A stretch of DNA of 18,250 nt from DSAR01 sp034437315 (GTDB lineage: Bacteria; Chloroflexota; Anaerolineae; B4-G1). The number at the start of each line of letters is the position of its first letter. Within the stretch, counting starts at the first letter, position 1. The stretch covers positions 1 through 18,250 of the forward strand of contig DAOTUC010000294.1 of the NCBI GenBank assembly GCA_034437315.1. Reading direction: 5' to 3'. The position numbers were made by a program, and so were the translations under genes. Under the pieces are notes generated by a model. It had not been told where the DNA came from. It searched no databases and saw only the letters and a program-made list of their open reading frames with translations. Shown in pieces: positions 6,797 to 14,287 of this stretch.

Positions 6797-7849
6797 TTAA
6801 CGATGAAGCCAACAGGCGGCGAAGTGCTCCGGTTCTGGCTCGAAATCGGGTGGGACCTCCACTTCACACAACCCTTCTATCATATGGGGGCATCGAGGAT
6901 GGAAGCGGCACCCCGGCGGCGGATTGACCAAGCTGGGCGGCTCTCCGGGCGGGACCTCTTTTTGCGTGAGTGCATTCTGATAATCCGGGTCTGGAGTAGC
7001 CTCCAGTAGAGCGTGCGTATACGGATGCAGCGGATTGGCCAACAATTCGTTCACCTTGGCTCTTTCGACCAGCTTTCCGGCATACATCACGAAGATGTAT
7101 TCCGAGAAGTACCGAACCGTGGACAGGTCGTGGGTGATGTAGATGACAGCCAGGTCGTGGGAATCCTGCAACTTCTGCAACAATCGCAGGATCTCCACCC
7201 GGACGGAGGCGTCGAGCATGGAGACCGGCTCGTCCGCCACAATCAGTCGCGGTTCCAGGATTATAGCGCGAGCGATGACCACGCGCTGTTGTTGCCCTCC
7301 GCTCAACATGTGGGGATACTTGTTCAAGAAATCATCTACCGGCGTCATCTTGACCTCGGACATAGCGTCGCGAATGCGCTGGTCTCGTTCTAGCTTATCT
7401 TTTATCCCGTGAATACGCATGGGTTCTTCTAAAATTTTCTGCACGGTCATAAAAGGGGGCAAAGCGCCATAGGGGTCCTGTTGGACATAGCCCACGCTGG
7501 AACGGTAGGATTGCAACGCTTGAGTCCCAAACGTATCGACCTCATGGCCTGCGAAGGACACCATCCCCTCTGTCGGCTGATAGAGGCCCAAGATGGTTTT
7601 CATCAACGTCGTCTTTCCACATCCGCTCTCGCCGACGATGCCAATCGCCTCTCCCCGGTGGAGATCGAAATTCACGCCGTCCACCGCGCGCACGTAACCG
7701 GCATGCAAGAAACCCCAACGCTTCATCTCGAACCAGACACGCAAATCCCTGATAGAAAGCAAAGAGCCGCTTAGTTTCTCGTACCCGCCCTTGTCGAACA
7801 GTATCTCATTCTCGATTTCTTCTTCTCTATTTGTTATCTCAACAGACAT
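6797..7849 (-). CDS. Oligopeptide-type ABC transporter ATPase (OppF/DppF-like)
   Basis: A 350-residue cytosolic ATPase that powers the importer encoded just upstream. Walker A is GESGCGKTT (73-81), the Q-loop region is VQQDPYGALPP, the signature is LSGGQQQRV (182-190), Walker B is LIVADEP (202-208) and the H-loop is His240. The C-terminal oligo/dipeptide extension is present, with PPPGCRFHPRCPHM. About 30 residues ahead of the domain are acidic and not typical. The start is ATG7849 with AGGAG about 6 bp upstream. It is the last gene of the unit, 15 bp after the other ATPase gene. The two ATPases probably form a heterodimer, as in Opp/Dpp systems. Confidence 0.93.
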   Translation of the reverse strand: MSVEITNREEEIENEILFDKGGYEKLSGSLLSIRDLRVWFEMKRWGFLHAGYVRAVDGVNFDLHRGEAIGIVGESGCGKTTLMKTILGLYQPTEGMVSFAGHEVDTFGTQALQSYRSSVGYVQQDPYGALPPFMTVQKILEEPMRIHGIKDKLERDQRIRDAMSEVKMTPVDDFLNKYPHMLSGGQQQRVVIARAIILEPRLIVADEPVSMLDASVRVEILRLLQKLQDSHDLAVIYITHDLSTVRYFSEYIFVMYAGKLVERAKVNELLANPLHPYTHALLEATPDPDYQNALTQKEVPPGEPPSLVNPPPGCRFHPRCPHMIEGLCEVEVPPDFEPEPEHFAACWLHR

Positions 7850-7864
7850 GCTAAACTCCTAAAC

Positions 7865-8824
7865 TCAGCCGTATAGCCAGCATTTGACCCTATGCCCTTT
7901 TTCTTCGAACACAGGGGGGTCCTCCGTGCACTTCTCGAATTTAGACGGGCAACGATCCGCAAATCGACAACCCGATGGAGGGCCAAGTAAGCTTGGGGGA
8001 TGACCGGTAATGAACGTCGGTTCCTGTTCCACCTTCAGCCTCGGCACACTGTCCATCAACATCCTCGAATAAGGATGCAGCGGTTCTGCAAAGAACAGAC
8101 TTGCGTGACTTACCTCGACAATCTGGCCGGCGTACATAACCGCTACCCGGTCCGCCAGTTCGCTGGATGTGGCGATGTCGTGCGTGATGAGGATGAAACT
8201 GACCTCCAATTCATTCTTGATCTGTTTGAGGACGTTGAAGATGTTCGCTTGCGTCAGCACGTCCAGCGCCGACGTCGGCTCGTCGAGGAAGACCAGGTTG
8301 GGCATCGTCACCAGCGCCATAGCCAGCGCGACTCGCTGCCGCATCCCGCCGCTTAACTCGAAGGCATAGCGGTGCAGGAAATCGCTCGGTACACCGACGT
8401 GCTGGAACATCCGACGAGCCTGGGCCAGAGCTTCCTCTTTGTCGGTCAGATAGTGAGCCGTCATCGGTTCTGCCACCTGATCGCCCACCCGAAGCACGGG
8501 GTTCAGGGCGTTCATCGCCGCCTGCGGGACCATGGACATCTTGACCCACCGGACGTCCCGGCGAAAATCCCGATCACCCAGGGCCATCACGTCTGTGTCA
8601 TTCAGGTAAACGTGACCGGAATAGGTATCGACGTTGCGAGGCAACAGACGTAGAACCGCCTTGGCCAACGAGGTCTTACCACAACCCGACTCGCCGAGCA
8701 CCACGATTGCTTCGTTATAGCCAAGCTCAAGATCCACACCGTCGACAGCCTGAACCACGCCATTTCTGGTGCGGAAGTAGAGCCGCAGATCTTCGACACG
8801 CATAAGTATATCGTTATCTGACAT
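7865..8824 (-). CDS. Oligopeptide-type ABC transporter ATPase (OppD/DppD-like)
   Basis: A 319-residue partner ATPase. Walker A is GESGCGKT (44-51), the Q-loop is MVPQAAMNALNP, the signature is the variant LSGGMRQRV (157-165) usual for OppD, Walker B is LVFLDEP (177-183) and the H-loop is His215. The C-terminal extension carries PSGCRFADRCPSKFEKC, the Cys-containing oligo_HPY motif; some OppD/DppD relatives bind an Fe-S cluster at such cysteines. The gene begins 5 bp after the OppC-like permease stop, consistent with coupled translation. The nearest ribosome-site-like run (GAGAGG) lies 13 bp away. The transported substrate cannot be read from the ATPase. Confidence 0.93.
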   Translation of the reverse strand: MSDNDILMRVEDLRLYFRTRNGVVQAVDGVDLELGYNEAIVVLGESGCGKTSLAKAVLRLLPRNVDTYSGHVYLNDTDVMALGDRDFRRDVRWVKMSMVPQAAMNALNPVLRVGDQVAEPMTAHYLTDKEEALAQARRMFQHVGVPSDFLHRYAFELSGGMRQRVALAMALVTMPNLVFLDEPTSALDVLTQANIFNVLKQIKNELEVSFILITHDIATSSELADRVAVMYAGQIVEVSHASLFFAEPLHPYSRMLMDSVPRLKVEQEPTFITGHPPSLLGPPSGCRFADRCPSKFEKCTEDPPVFEEKGHRVKCWLYG

Positions 8825-8829
8825 GAGTG

Positions 8830-10164
8830 TTACATACCTCTCAGTCTGGGGTTAAAGATACGATCGAGGGAAAAGCCTAACAGTGAAAAGGCCAGTCCCG
8901 TCACCATCAGCAGGACGGAAGGCTCCAAGATCCAGTAGTAATACCCATGGTAGAGCGCGCCGAAGTCGTAGGCGTCGTAGATGACCTTGCCCCACGTGGG
9001 GAGGATCGGATCGCCCAGACCGAGGAGCGCGAGTGCTGCCTCGGTGAATACGAAAGCGGGAATCAGTGTGACCAGATTGGGAAGCAGCGTTGGGATGATG
9101 CGCGGAATAAGATACCTGAAGATCAGCCGCGCATTGCTGGCGCCGTAAGCCTGGGCCGCCTCGATATACGGAGACTCTTTGACCTGGATAAAGATCGCCC
9201 GGTAGGTCTTGATTGATCCACCGAAGATGTACAGCAGGATCAACACTCCGAGCATCAACCAGATACTTCTTGAATAGAACGTGCCGATCATAATCAGGAT
9301 TGGCAGCGTGGGCAAGATCAGGTTCACCTCTGTGATGCGTTGGATCAACGCGTCCACCCATCCGCCGAACCAGGTGCCTACGCCGGAGATGATCATCGTG
9401 GTCAGGCTGGTGCCGACGGCAGCGAGGAGGCCGAAGGCGAGCGCGATGGGGGTGCCCCACAGCAGCGCCACCGACAGTTCCCGACGACGGTGGTCGGTTC
9501 CCGCTATGCCGTGGACCTGACCGTAGATCACGATCTCTGCATCCACGGTAGCCTCCGGCTCGAATGTGACCGCATTGACTTGCAGCGTATACGTCCCCTT
9601 CAGGGGCACCAACGCTTCTGCTCGGGGGTCGACGGCGAATAAGCCTCGGTGCGGATCAGATCCCCCGATCCTTCGGGTGAGCCTGCTATCCTGGGAGACG
9701 CGGTAGGTTTCTGTAGCGCCCACCGATTTGTCCGCCACCCGAATCTCTCTGCCGTCTGGAGTCAACCACATAATTGTGACGTGAGATTGCTTTCTCTCGA
9801 ATGGGGCTTCAAAGAAGAGAGAGACCTCACGCGGGAAGTCGTCGTAAGGGTAGTCGAATGTGAACGAGAACCGGGTATTCGTCATCTCCCCTGTGCCAGG
9901 CTCGATGATCTTCTCGATCGAAGCGTCTTTACTATTCAAGCGTATCGTCTGAGGAAGCTTTTTCTCTGTGAATAAGTTTATCCAGGCTGGCGACGCGTTC
10001 TTCGGGGTATGGTACCAGACGTCTTCACCGCCCCGCCACAGCCGCACCGCTTCGTCATATGGCACCGACACGAGCGCATAGACTGAAAGGCCCACGAGAA
10101 TCAGGATAATCACCAGACCAATCACAGCGCTCGGATAGCGTAGTATTTCACGAAGTGCTTTCAT
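8830..10164 (-). CDS. ABC transporter permease, OppC/DppC-like, with large extracytoplasmic insert
   Basis: A 444-residue permease, well above the roughly 280-320 residues usual for OppC/DppC. TM1 is at about 13-34. The canonical junction motif GTDxxGRDxLS, which normally follows soon after TM1, appears here at 222-231 as GTDHRRRELS. Between them lies an outside-facing insert (about 36-218) with beta-type sequence such as FTFDYPYDDFPREVSLFF and GTYTLQVNAV. The rest is the normal permease core, with the EAA-loop EAAQAYGASNARLIFRYLIP (335-354) that contacts the ATPases and a C-terminus FNPRLRG. ATG10164 overlaps the upstream permease stop (ATGA), with GGAGGGGAG as ribosome site. Confidence 0.9.
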   Translation of the reverse strand: MKALREILRYPSAVIGLVIILILVGLSVYALVSVPYDEAVRLWRGGEDVWYHTPKNASPAWINLFTEKKLPQTIRLNSKDASIEKIIEPGTGEMTNTRFSFTFDYPYDDFPREVSLFFEAPFERKQSHVTIMWLTPDGREIRVADKSVGATETYRVSQDSRLTRRIGGSDPHRGLFAVDPRAEALVPLKGTYTLQVNAVTFEPEATVDAEIVIYGQVHGIAGTDHRRRELSVALLWGTPIALAFGLLAAVGTSLTTMIISGVGTWFGGWVDALIQRITEVNLILPTLPILIMIGTFYSRSIWLMLGVLILLYIFGGSIKTYRAIFIQVKESPYIEAAQAYGASNARLIFRYLIPRIIPTLLPNLVTLIPAFVFTEAALALLGLGDPILPTWGKVIYDAYDFGALYHGYYYWILEPSVLLMVTGLAFSLLGFSLDRIFNPRLRGM

Positions 10165-11318
10165 CTTGTTCTCCCCTCCGCTCCAATTCGCACCCTCGGA
10201 TCGACCAGGGCGTAGATGATGTCCAGAAAGAATACGGTGGCGGCGAGGAGATATGCGAAGATCACCTGAGCGCCGACGATTACCGGTGTATCAAAGAGGC
10301 CAATCGCCCGATAGAGCGCCCGCCCGAGCCCGGGCCAGTTGAAGACCGTTTCCAGAATGGTAGCCCCCATCCACACGTAGATCAACAGGAGGGCAAACTG
10401 GGTGATAATTGTAGGGAGCACCGGCCTGAGTACGTAGCGCCGCTCGATTTCTCGGTCCGAGAGTCCTTTCGCTTTCGCCATCTCCACGTAATCCTCGCTG
10501 GAGTAGATCAGGAAGAAGGTGCGAAAGTTATACGTCTGTAGAAAGACCGAGCTGATCACGATGGCGGAGGCCGGCAGAATCAAATGCTTTAACACACTGA
10601 GCGCATACATGATCTTTGATTCCGGAGGAGGGGCGGACACCATACCCCCGAAGGGCAAGATCTGTAGTAATGCAGCGAAGATGAGAATCAGGAAAATGCC
10701 GTAGAACCAGGCGGGCGCGGAGGACAAGGGGGCCAGGGTGACAGTCAATCTATCCAAGAAGCTGCCATACTTCCGGGATAGAACTAAGCCGAAGAAAAGG
10801 CTGGCGAAGAAAAGCGTGATATTTGCCGCTCCCCACAGGAGTAAAGTAGGCGGCAGTCGTTCCAGGAGGATCAGCCTCACCTGTTTCGACCCCGCGTCGC
10901 TCACCATATCCGAGGCGAAGCCCAGATTGAGTGTGAGGGCCTGTCTGAGGAAGTCGAAACTGCGCACGATAAACGGCCGGTCCAGACCCTGGCGCTTGAT
11001 CTCAATGGCGACCCGCTCTCTGATGAGATCCTGCTTGGCCTCGAGGCTCAATGCTCTCATCTCAGGACTCTGGTCCTGGGAGATCTCTAGCGAAACTTGT
11101 TGGTGGATATTTCCCCTTCGTATGTCGTCGACGTAGCCCCCCATGTTGGCGACGATCACGACCAGATAGATGCCCACCACCACGGTAATGAACAAAAACA
11201 GCAGTCTGACAAGCGTGTATTTGGCCACTCGAGAGATGGCGCTAGAGCTGGGACTATGGCTCTCTTTGCCCTCCAACGCATCTCCCTCGTTAGCTCCAAC
11301 CAACGCGGTATCACTCAT
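10161..11318 (-). CDS. ABC transporter permease, OppB/DppB-like
   Basis: A 385-residue inner-membrane permease. A polar N-terminal extension (1-33, Ser/Glu-rich) precedes TM1 (about 35-58). An outer loop (about 60-148) contains the usual LDRPFIVR and FLRQALTLNLG region. The EAA-type loop is VEMAKAKGLSDREIERRYVL (278-297) and the C-terminus carries the family tag LVDPRVRIG. The N-terminal extension is longer than usual. The start ATG11318 has only a weak ribosome site (GCGAGAAC). Its stop overlaps the next permease start by 4 bp. About 350 bp of repeat-rich DNA separate it from the binding-protein gene, so a promoter of its own in 11319-11450 is possible, but none was convincing. Confidence 0.92.
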   Translation of the reverse strand: MSDTALVGANEGDALEGKESHSPSSSAISRVAKYTLVRLLFLFITVVVGIYLVVIVANMGGYVDDIRRGNIHQQVSLEISQDQSPEMRALSLEAKQDLIRERVAIEIKRQGLDRPFIVRSFDFLRQALTLNLGFASDMVSDAGSKQVRLILLERLPPTLLLWGAANITLFFASLFFGLVLSRKYGSFLDRLTVTLAPLSSAPAWFYGIFLILIFAALLQILPFGGMVSAPPPESKIMYALSVLKHLILPASAIVISSVFLQTYNFRTFFLIYSSEDYVEMAKAKGLSDREIERRYVLRPVLPTIITQFALLLIYVWMGATILETVFNWPGLGRALYRAIGLFDTPVIVGAQVIFAYLLAATVFFLDIIYALVDPRVRIGAEGRTR

Positions 11319-11339
11319 CTAAGTTCTCGCTTTCCATAT

Positions 11340-11434
11340 TTGCGTTTAACCCCAATACCGTTTAGTTAAGCGCTGTAGCCAATTCGCCTACACTGTTGTA
11401 AAGTGCTTAATAAACCGTATTGCGTTTAACCCCA
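11340..11434. repeat. 65-bp element with inverted ends between 15-bp direct repeats
   Basis: TTGCGTTTAACCCCA occurs exactly at 11340-11354 and 11420-11434. The 65 bp between them start with ATACCGTTTAGTTAAGC and end with GCTTAATAAACCGTA, inverted copies with one mismatch and one indel. The layout is that of a tiny MITE-like element inside a target duplication, or of an operator array upstream of the OppB-like gene. No coding potential is seen. Confidence 0.55.
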
Positions 11435-11447
11435 TCATAAATGAATG

Positions 11448-11528
11448 ACACAGAGGTGCACTGAGGAGGCGCAGAGAATTTTAAGTGTCCTTGGATAATC
11501 TCTGTGGCTTCTCCGTGTGTCTCTGTGT
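11448..11528. repeat. CACAGAG-type inverted repeat
   Basis: The two 30-base arms at 11448-11477 (starting ACACAGAG) and 11499-11528 (ending CTCTGTGT) match in 23 of 30 positions as DNA. Five of the seven differences become G-U pairs in RNA, leaving two mismatches around a 21-base loop. Low-complexity CACAGAG/CTCTGTG intergenic repeats recur in many bacterial and archaeal genomes; that is recalled knowledge, not tested here. Confidence 0.55.
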
Positions 11529-11546
11529 ACAGTAACACGCGATATG

Positions 11547-11585
11547 AATAAATGCCGGGAGATGAGTGAGGCTCACCTCCCGGCA
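11547..11585 (-). terminator. Intrinsic terminator after the substrate-binding protein gene
   Basis: The arms at 11553-11566 (TGCCGGGAGATGAG) and 11572-11585 (CTCACCTCCCGGCA) form a 14-bp stem with one A-C mismatch and a 5-base loop. On the minus strand TTTATT follows (11552 down to 11547). Most transcripts of the binding-protein gene probably end here, about 90 bp past its stop. Confidence 0.65.
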
Positions 11586-11625
11586 GATTATCCTCACATC
11601 GCAGTGGTTGTAAGCGGTTTTTGAG

Positions 11626-11654
11626 CCATCTCGGAGAGACTCTCTCCGAGATGG
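11626..11654 (-). other. Perfect 13-bp hairpin in the 3' UTR of the binding-protein gene
   Basis: CCATCTCGGAGAG (11626-11638) and its exact complement (11642-11654) flank a 3-base loop. The hairpin begins 17 bp after the stop of the binding-protein gene. No T run follows on the minus strand (CTCAAAAACC), so it looks more like an mRNA 3'-end stabiliser than a terminator. Confidence 0.5.
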
Positions 11655-11671
11655 TCAATGAGCGATCTCGC

Positions 11672-14287
11672 TTACTGGGTTACGAACTCGACCACATCGC
11701 GCACCGGTACGAGCGCGTTCTTGGAAACGACGATCCCCACCACCCGGTTGGATCCGGCTTCAAGTTCGGACGTCATGTCTGCATCCAGCACGATCTGCCA
11801 GTAGCCGTCTTCGACCGCGTCGGCGTCGCCTGTGAAGGCGAGTTCGCCAGCGGCGTCAAAGACCAGGAACTTGACCATGGAGATGTCTTCAGCTGGATAC
11901 GGCACGTTTTCCTCGAGATCGACGAATACGTCAAACACGGCCTCTTCGCCGGCGCTCACCTGACCCGGCCCGTCCATCACGACTTGCGGAATGGGGGCTT
12001 CGATGAACTCAGCCCACCGGTCCGCCATGTCGGGGTAGTCCGGGTTGTGCTGCAGGATCAGCGTCCCCTCGACGGGGAAGACCCGCTGCAGGAAGAACGG
12101 CCCGGTGCCGAGCCAGAAGTGCCCGCGCCGGCCATACCACTCGTTGAGATTCTCGTAACGCGCCTCAACCTCTCCATCCGAGAGGTATTGGCTCAGCGTG
12201 GCCTCGTAGGGGATGAAGTTCTCTTCCATCGCCTGTTCCAGCTTCGCCTCGAAGATCTCTAGGCTCGGGCCGCCGATGAAGCTCATGTGCTCGACTTCCA
12301 GATCAGTCGCCTTGCTGTCAGAGAAGGCCAGCTCGCCGTTCTCCTCTGCCAGCCACGCCAGCGCCATATTGTGCCAAGCGCCCGATCCCTGATCGTACAT
12401 ACCGCCTAGGCCAGGATACATCGCTCGGAAGTTGGTGACGTTGTTCTCGGCGTCAAGGCTGTAGGCGTCGGTGTAGTACTCGATCACGACAGGGTCCTCG
12501 GAGACGATGCGCCAGCCCTTGAAGGCCTGCATGAAAGAGGTGAAAGAGCCCACTGCGGCCGAGTCGTAGACCGGGCTGGCCTCGTTTGGCCGATCGAACA
12601 GCAGAATGACGGAGAACACCATGTCCGCCAGTGTGAAGGAACTGCCATCGTGCCATTTCACTGTATCTAGGAAGTCGTCGGGGTAATACATAACGACCTT
12701 GGCTTTGGCGGTCTCCGTCTCCGTATACTTCTCGCCTGCCGTGACGAAGACCTGGTTCTCGGCGTCCCAATCTGCCCAGGCATCGTCCGGAACCACGTTC
12801 TCACCCACGAACTCCAGGTTGACCCAATCGAGCGTCTGCCCTACCGGTAACCCTTCCTCGATGTATACGTCCGCGCTCTCAAGGCGCAGCGGGCGGAGTA
12901 ATCCGGTGTAGGGATCGTATATTACAGCATTGCTGCCGATGCCGCGGATTGGCATCATGTCGTAGACCCAGTTAGAGCCCGCGACAGGGTTCCACGGCTG
13001 TGTCATCATGCTGGGCATAGCGATGTTGACCGAACCGCCGACCTGGTTCTTGTGGCGCAGCGTCAGCGCCCACATATGGCAACCGTAGATGCCACCCGAT
13101 AGGTCGGACGCTATCGCGAGTTCGGATCGATATGGCCCGATGCCGGTGTCGTCTTTCAGCCATACCCGCGCCGAGTCCTCGAGGGCCCACTCTATCGCCT
13201 GCGCCATCATATCTCGACGTTCTTCCATCGTGTTGAAGTTGTTATTGCTCAGGTCGCGCGCGAGTTGGTAGAACTCCTCGGTGGGCGTGTAGTTGTCCCA
13301 CAGCGGTACGCCGGTGTAGCCATCGGGCGTGTAGAAGAACGAGAAGTTGTCGCCAGCGTCACGGCTAATGGCGGTGCTCACCCAACCGCCGGTGTAGTAG
13401 CTGAAGCATCCCTCGTCCGGGTGGGTGCTGATCCAGCAGGTAGAGGCTTCGGCCGACGTCTTATAATCGCGCTGCACGGTGAAGCCGATATCTTCCAGCT
13501 GGTTGGCGAAGTAGTCGCCGATCTCCGTGCGCTCATCCTCCACACGAATCAGCCCGATGATCTCCACCGGTTCGCCGTTGTAGGTCCATACGCCGTCTAC
13601 CAACTCGGCGCCCAGGGCTTCCATCTCCTCGGTGACGACCGCCTCGGCTTTATCCATGTCATATGCATACGTCAGCTCAATCGCCGAGATGACGTCCGCC
13701 AGAAGGGCCGTATCATTCGAGGCAAAGCCGATGGGCGTAAACCGTGGCACGGCCATACCGCCCGAGATCTCCTCCACGATGTACGTGCGGTCCACCAGCC
13801 AGTTCATCGCCTCGCGGATGCGCGGCGACGAGAAGGGGTTGAGCCGACCGTCCTCGAACTCAGGGCCGGAGGTGTTGAAGGTTAATTCGTTGTAGCTGCC
13901 GTACGACGTCGCGTATTCCAGAGCGTCGGAATCGTAGATCCTCTGCGCAAGCGCAGGTTCGGAAAGGCTGTACGCATACAGGTCGATGTCGCCGGTTTCG
14001 AGTCGCGTCACAGCGGAATCGGACGAGGGCTCTTCCGACATAATCACGGTGTCCACCCAAGCGCCCTTGCGGTCTACGACCTCAGGCTCCGGCTCGACGA
14101 TCTTTTCGACCTCGACCTCAACCGTCTTTTCGACCTCGACCTCGACGATCTTTTCGACCTCAACCGTTCGCTCCACCTCTACCTCAATGGTTCGCTCAAT
14201 GACCTCTGGTTCTGGCGCGCAGGACGCCACCAACATGCTGATTACCATGACCAGGGTAGCGAGGGTAAACAATTTCTTGCTAAGCAT
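11672..14287 (-). CDS. Giant peptide-type (family 5) substrate-binding lipoprotein with permuted lobe order
   Basis: An 871-residue solute-capture protein for the importer encoded downstream; family-5 proteins are usually 500-600 residues. The signal peptide ends in LVASC (Cys23, lipid anchor). A repetitive Glu/Val tether (about 29-66) follows. Residues 75-412 carry motifs normally found in the second half of family-5 proteins: RLETGDIDLYAYSLSEP (95-111), NPFSSPRIREAMNWLVDR (150-167), YDMDKAEAVV (209-218) and YFANQLEDIGFTV (259-271). Residues 416-760 carry first-half motifs: VGGSVNIAMPS (416-426), VKWHDGSSFTLADMVFS (543-559), GTGPFFL (727-733) and LQHNPDYP (745-752). A beta-rich, Ig-like tail ends the protein (about 765-871). 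ATG14287 has AGGAGG 6 bp upstream. The substrate is unknown. Confidence 0.9.
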   Translation of the reverse strand: MLSKKLFTLATLVMVISMLVASCAPEPEVIERTIEVEVERTVEVEKIVEVEVEKTVEVEVEKIVEPEPEVVDRKGAWVDTVIMSEEPSSDSAVTRLETGDIDLYAYSLSEPALAQRIYDSDALEYATSYGSYNELTFNTSGPEFEDGRLNPFSSPRIREAMNWLVDRTYIVEEISGGMAVPRFTPIGFASNDTALLADVISAIELTYAYDMDKAEAVVTEEMEALGAELVDGVWTYNGEPVEIIGLIRVEDERTEIGDYFANQLEDIGFTVQRDYKTSAEASTCWISTHPDEGCFSYYTGGWVSTAISRDAGDNFSFFYTPDGYTGVPLWDNYTPTEEFYQLARDLSNNNFNTMEERRDMMAQAIEWALEDSARVWLKDDTGIGPYRSELAIASDLSGGIYGCHMWALTLRHKNQVGGSVNIAMPSMMTQPWNPVAGSNWVYDMMPIRGIGSNAVIYDPYTGLLRPLRLESADVYIEEGLPVGQTLDWVNLEFVGENVVPDDAWADWDAENQVFVTAGEKYTETETAKAKVVMYYPDDFLDTVKWHDGSSFTLADMVFSVILLFDRPNEASPVYDSAAVGSFTSFMQAFKGWRIVSEDPVVIEYYTDAYSLDAENNVTNFRAMYPGLGGMYDQGSGAWHNMALAWLAEENGELAFSDSKATDLEVEHMSFIGGPSLEIFEAKLEQAMEENFIPYEATLSQYLSDGEVEARYENLNEWYGRRGHFWLGTGPFFLQRVFPVEGTLILQHNPDYPDMADRWAEFIEAPIPQVVMDGPGQVSAGEEAVFDVFVDLEENVPYPAEDISMVKFLVFDAAGELAFTGDADAVEDGYWQIVLDADMTSELEAGSNRVVGIVVSKNALVPVRDVVEFVTQ

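Noticed and set aside
11621..12262. 213-residue + strand frame across the end of the binding-protein gene
   Set aside because: It runs through the 13-bp hairpin and is antisense to the GTGPF region and Ig-like tail; no coding character of its own.
13265..13885. 206-residue + strand frame inside the binding-protein gene
   Set aside because: Antisense shadow of a well-supported coding region; His/Val/Arg-rich composition and no ribosome site or family motif.
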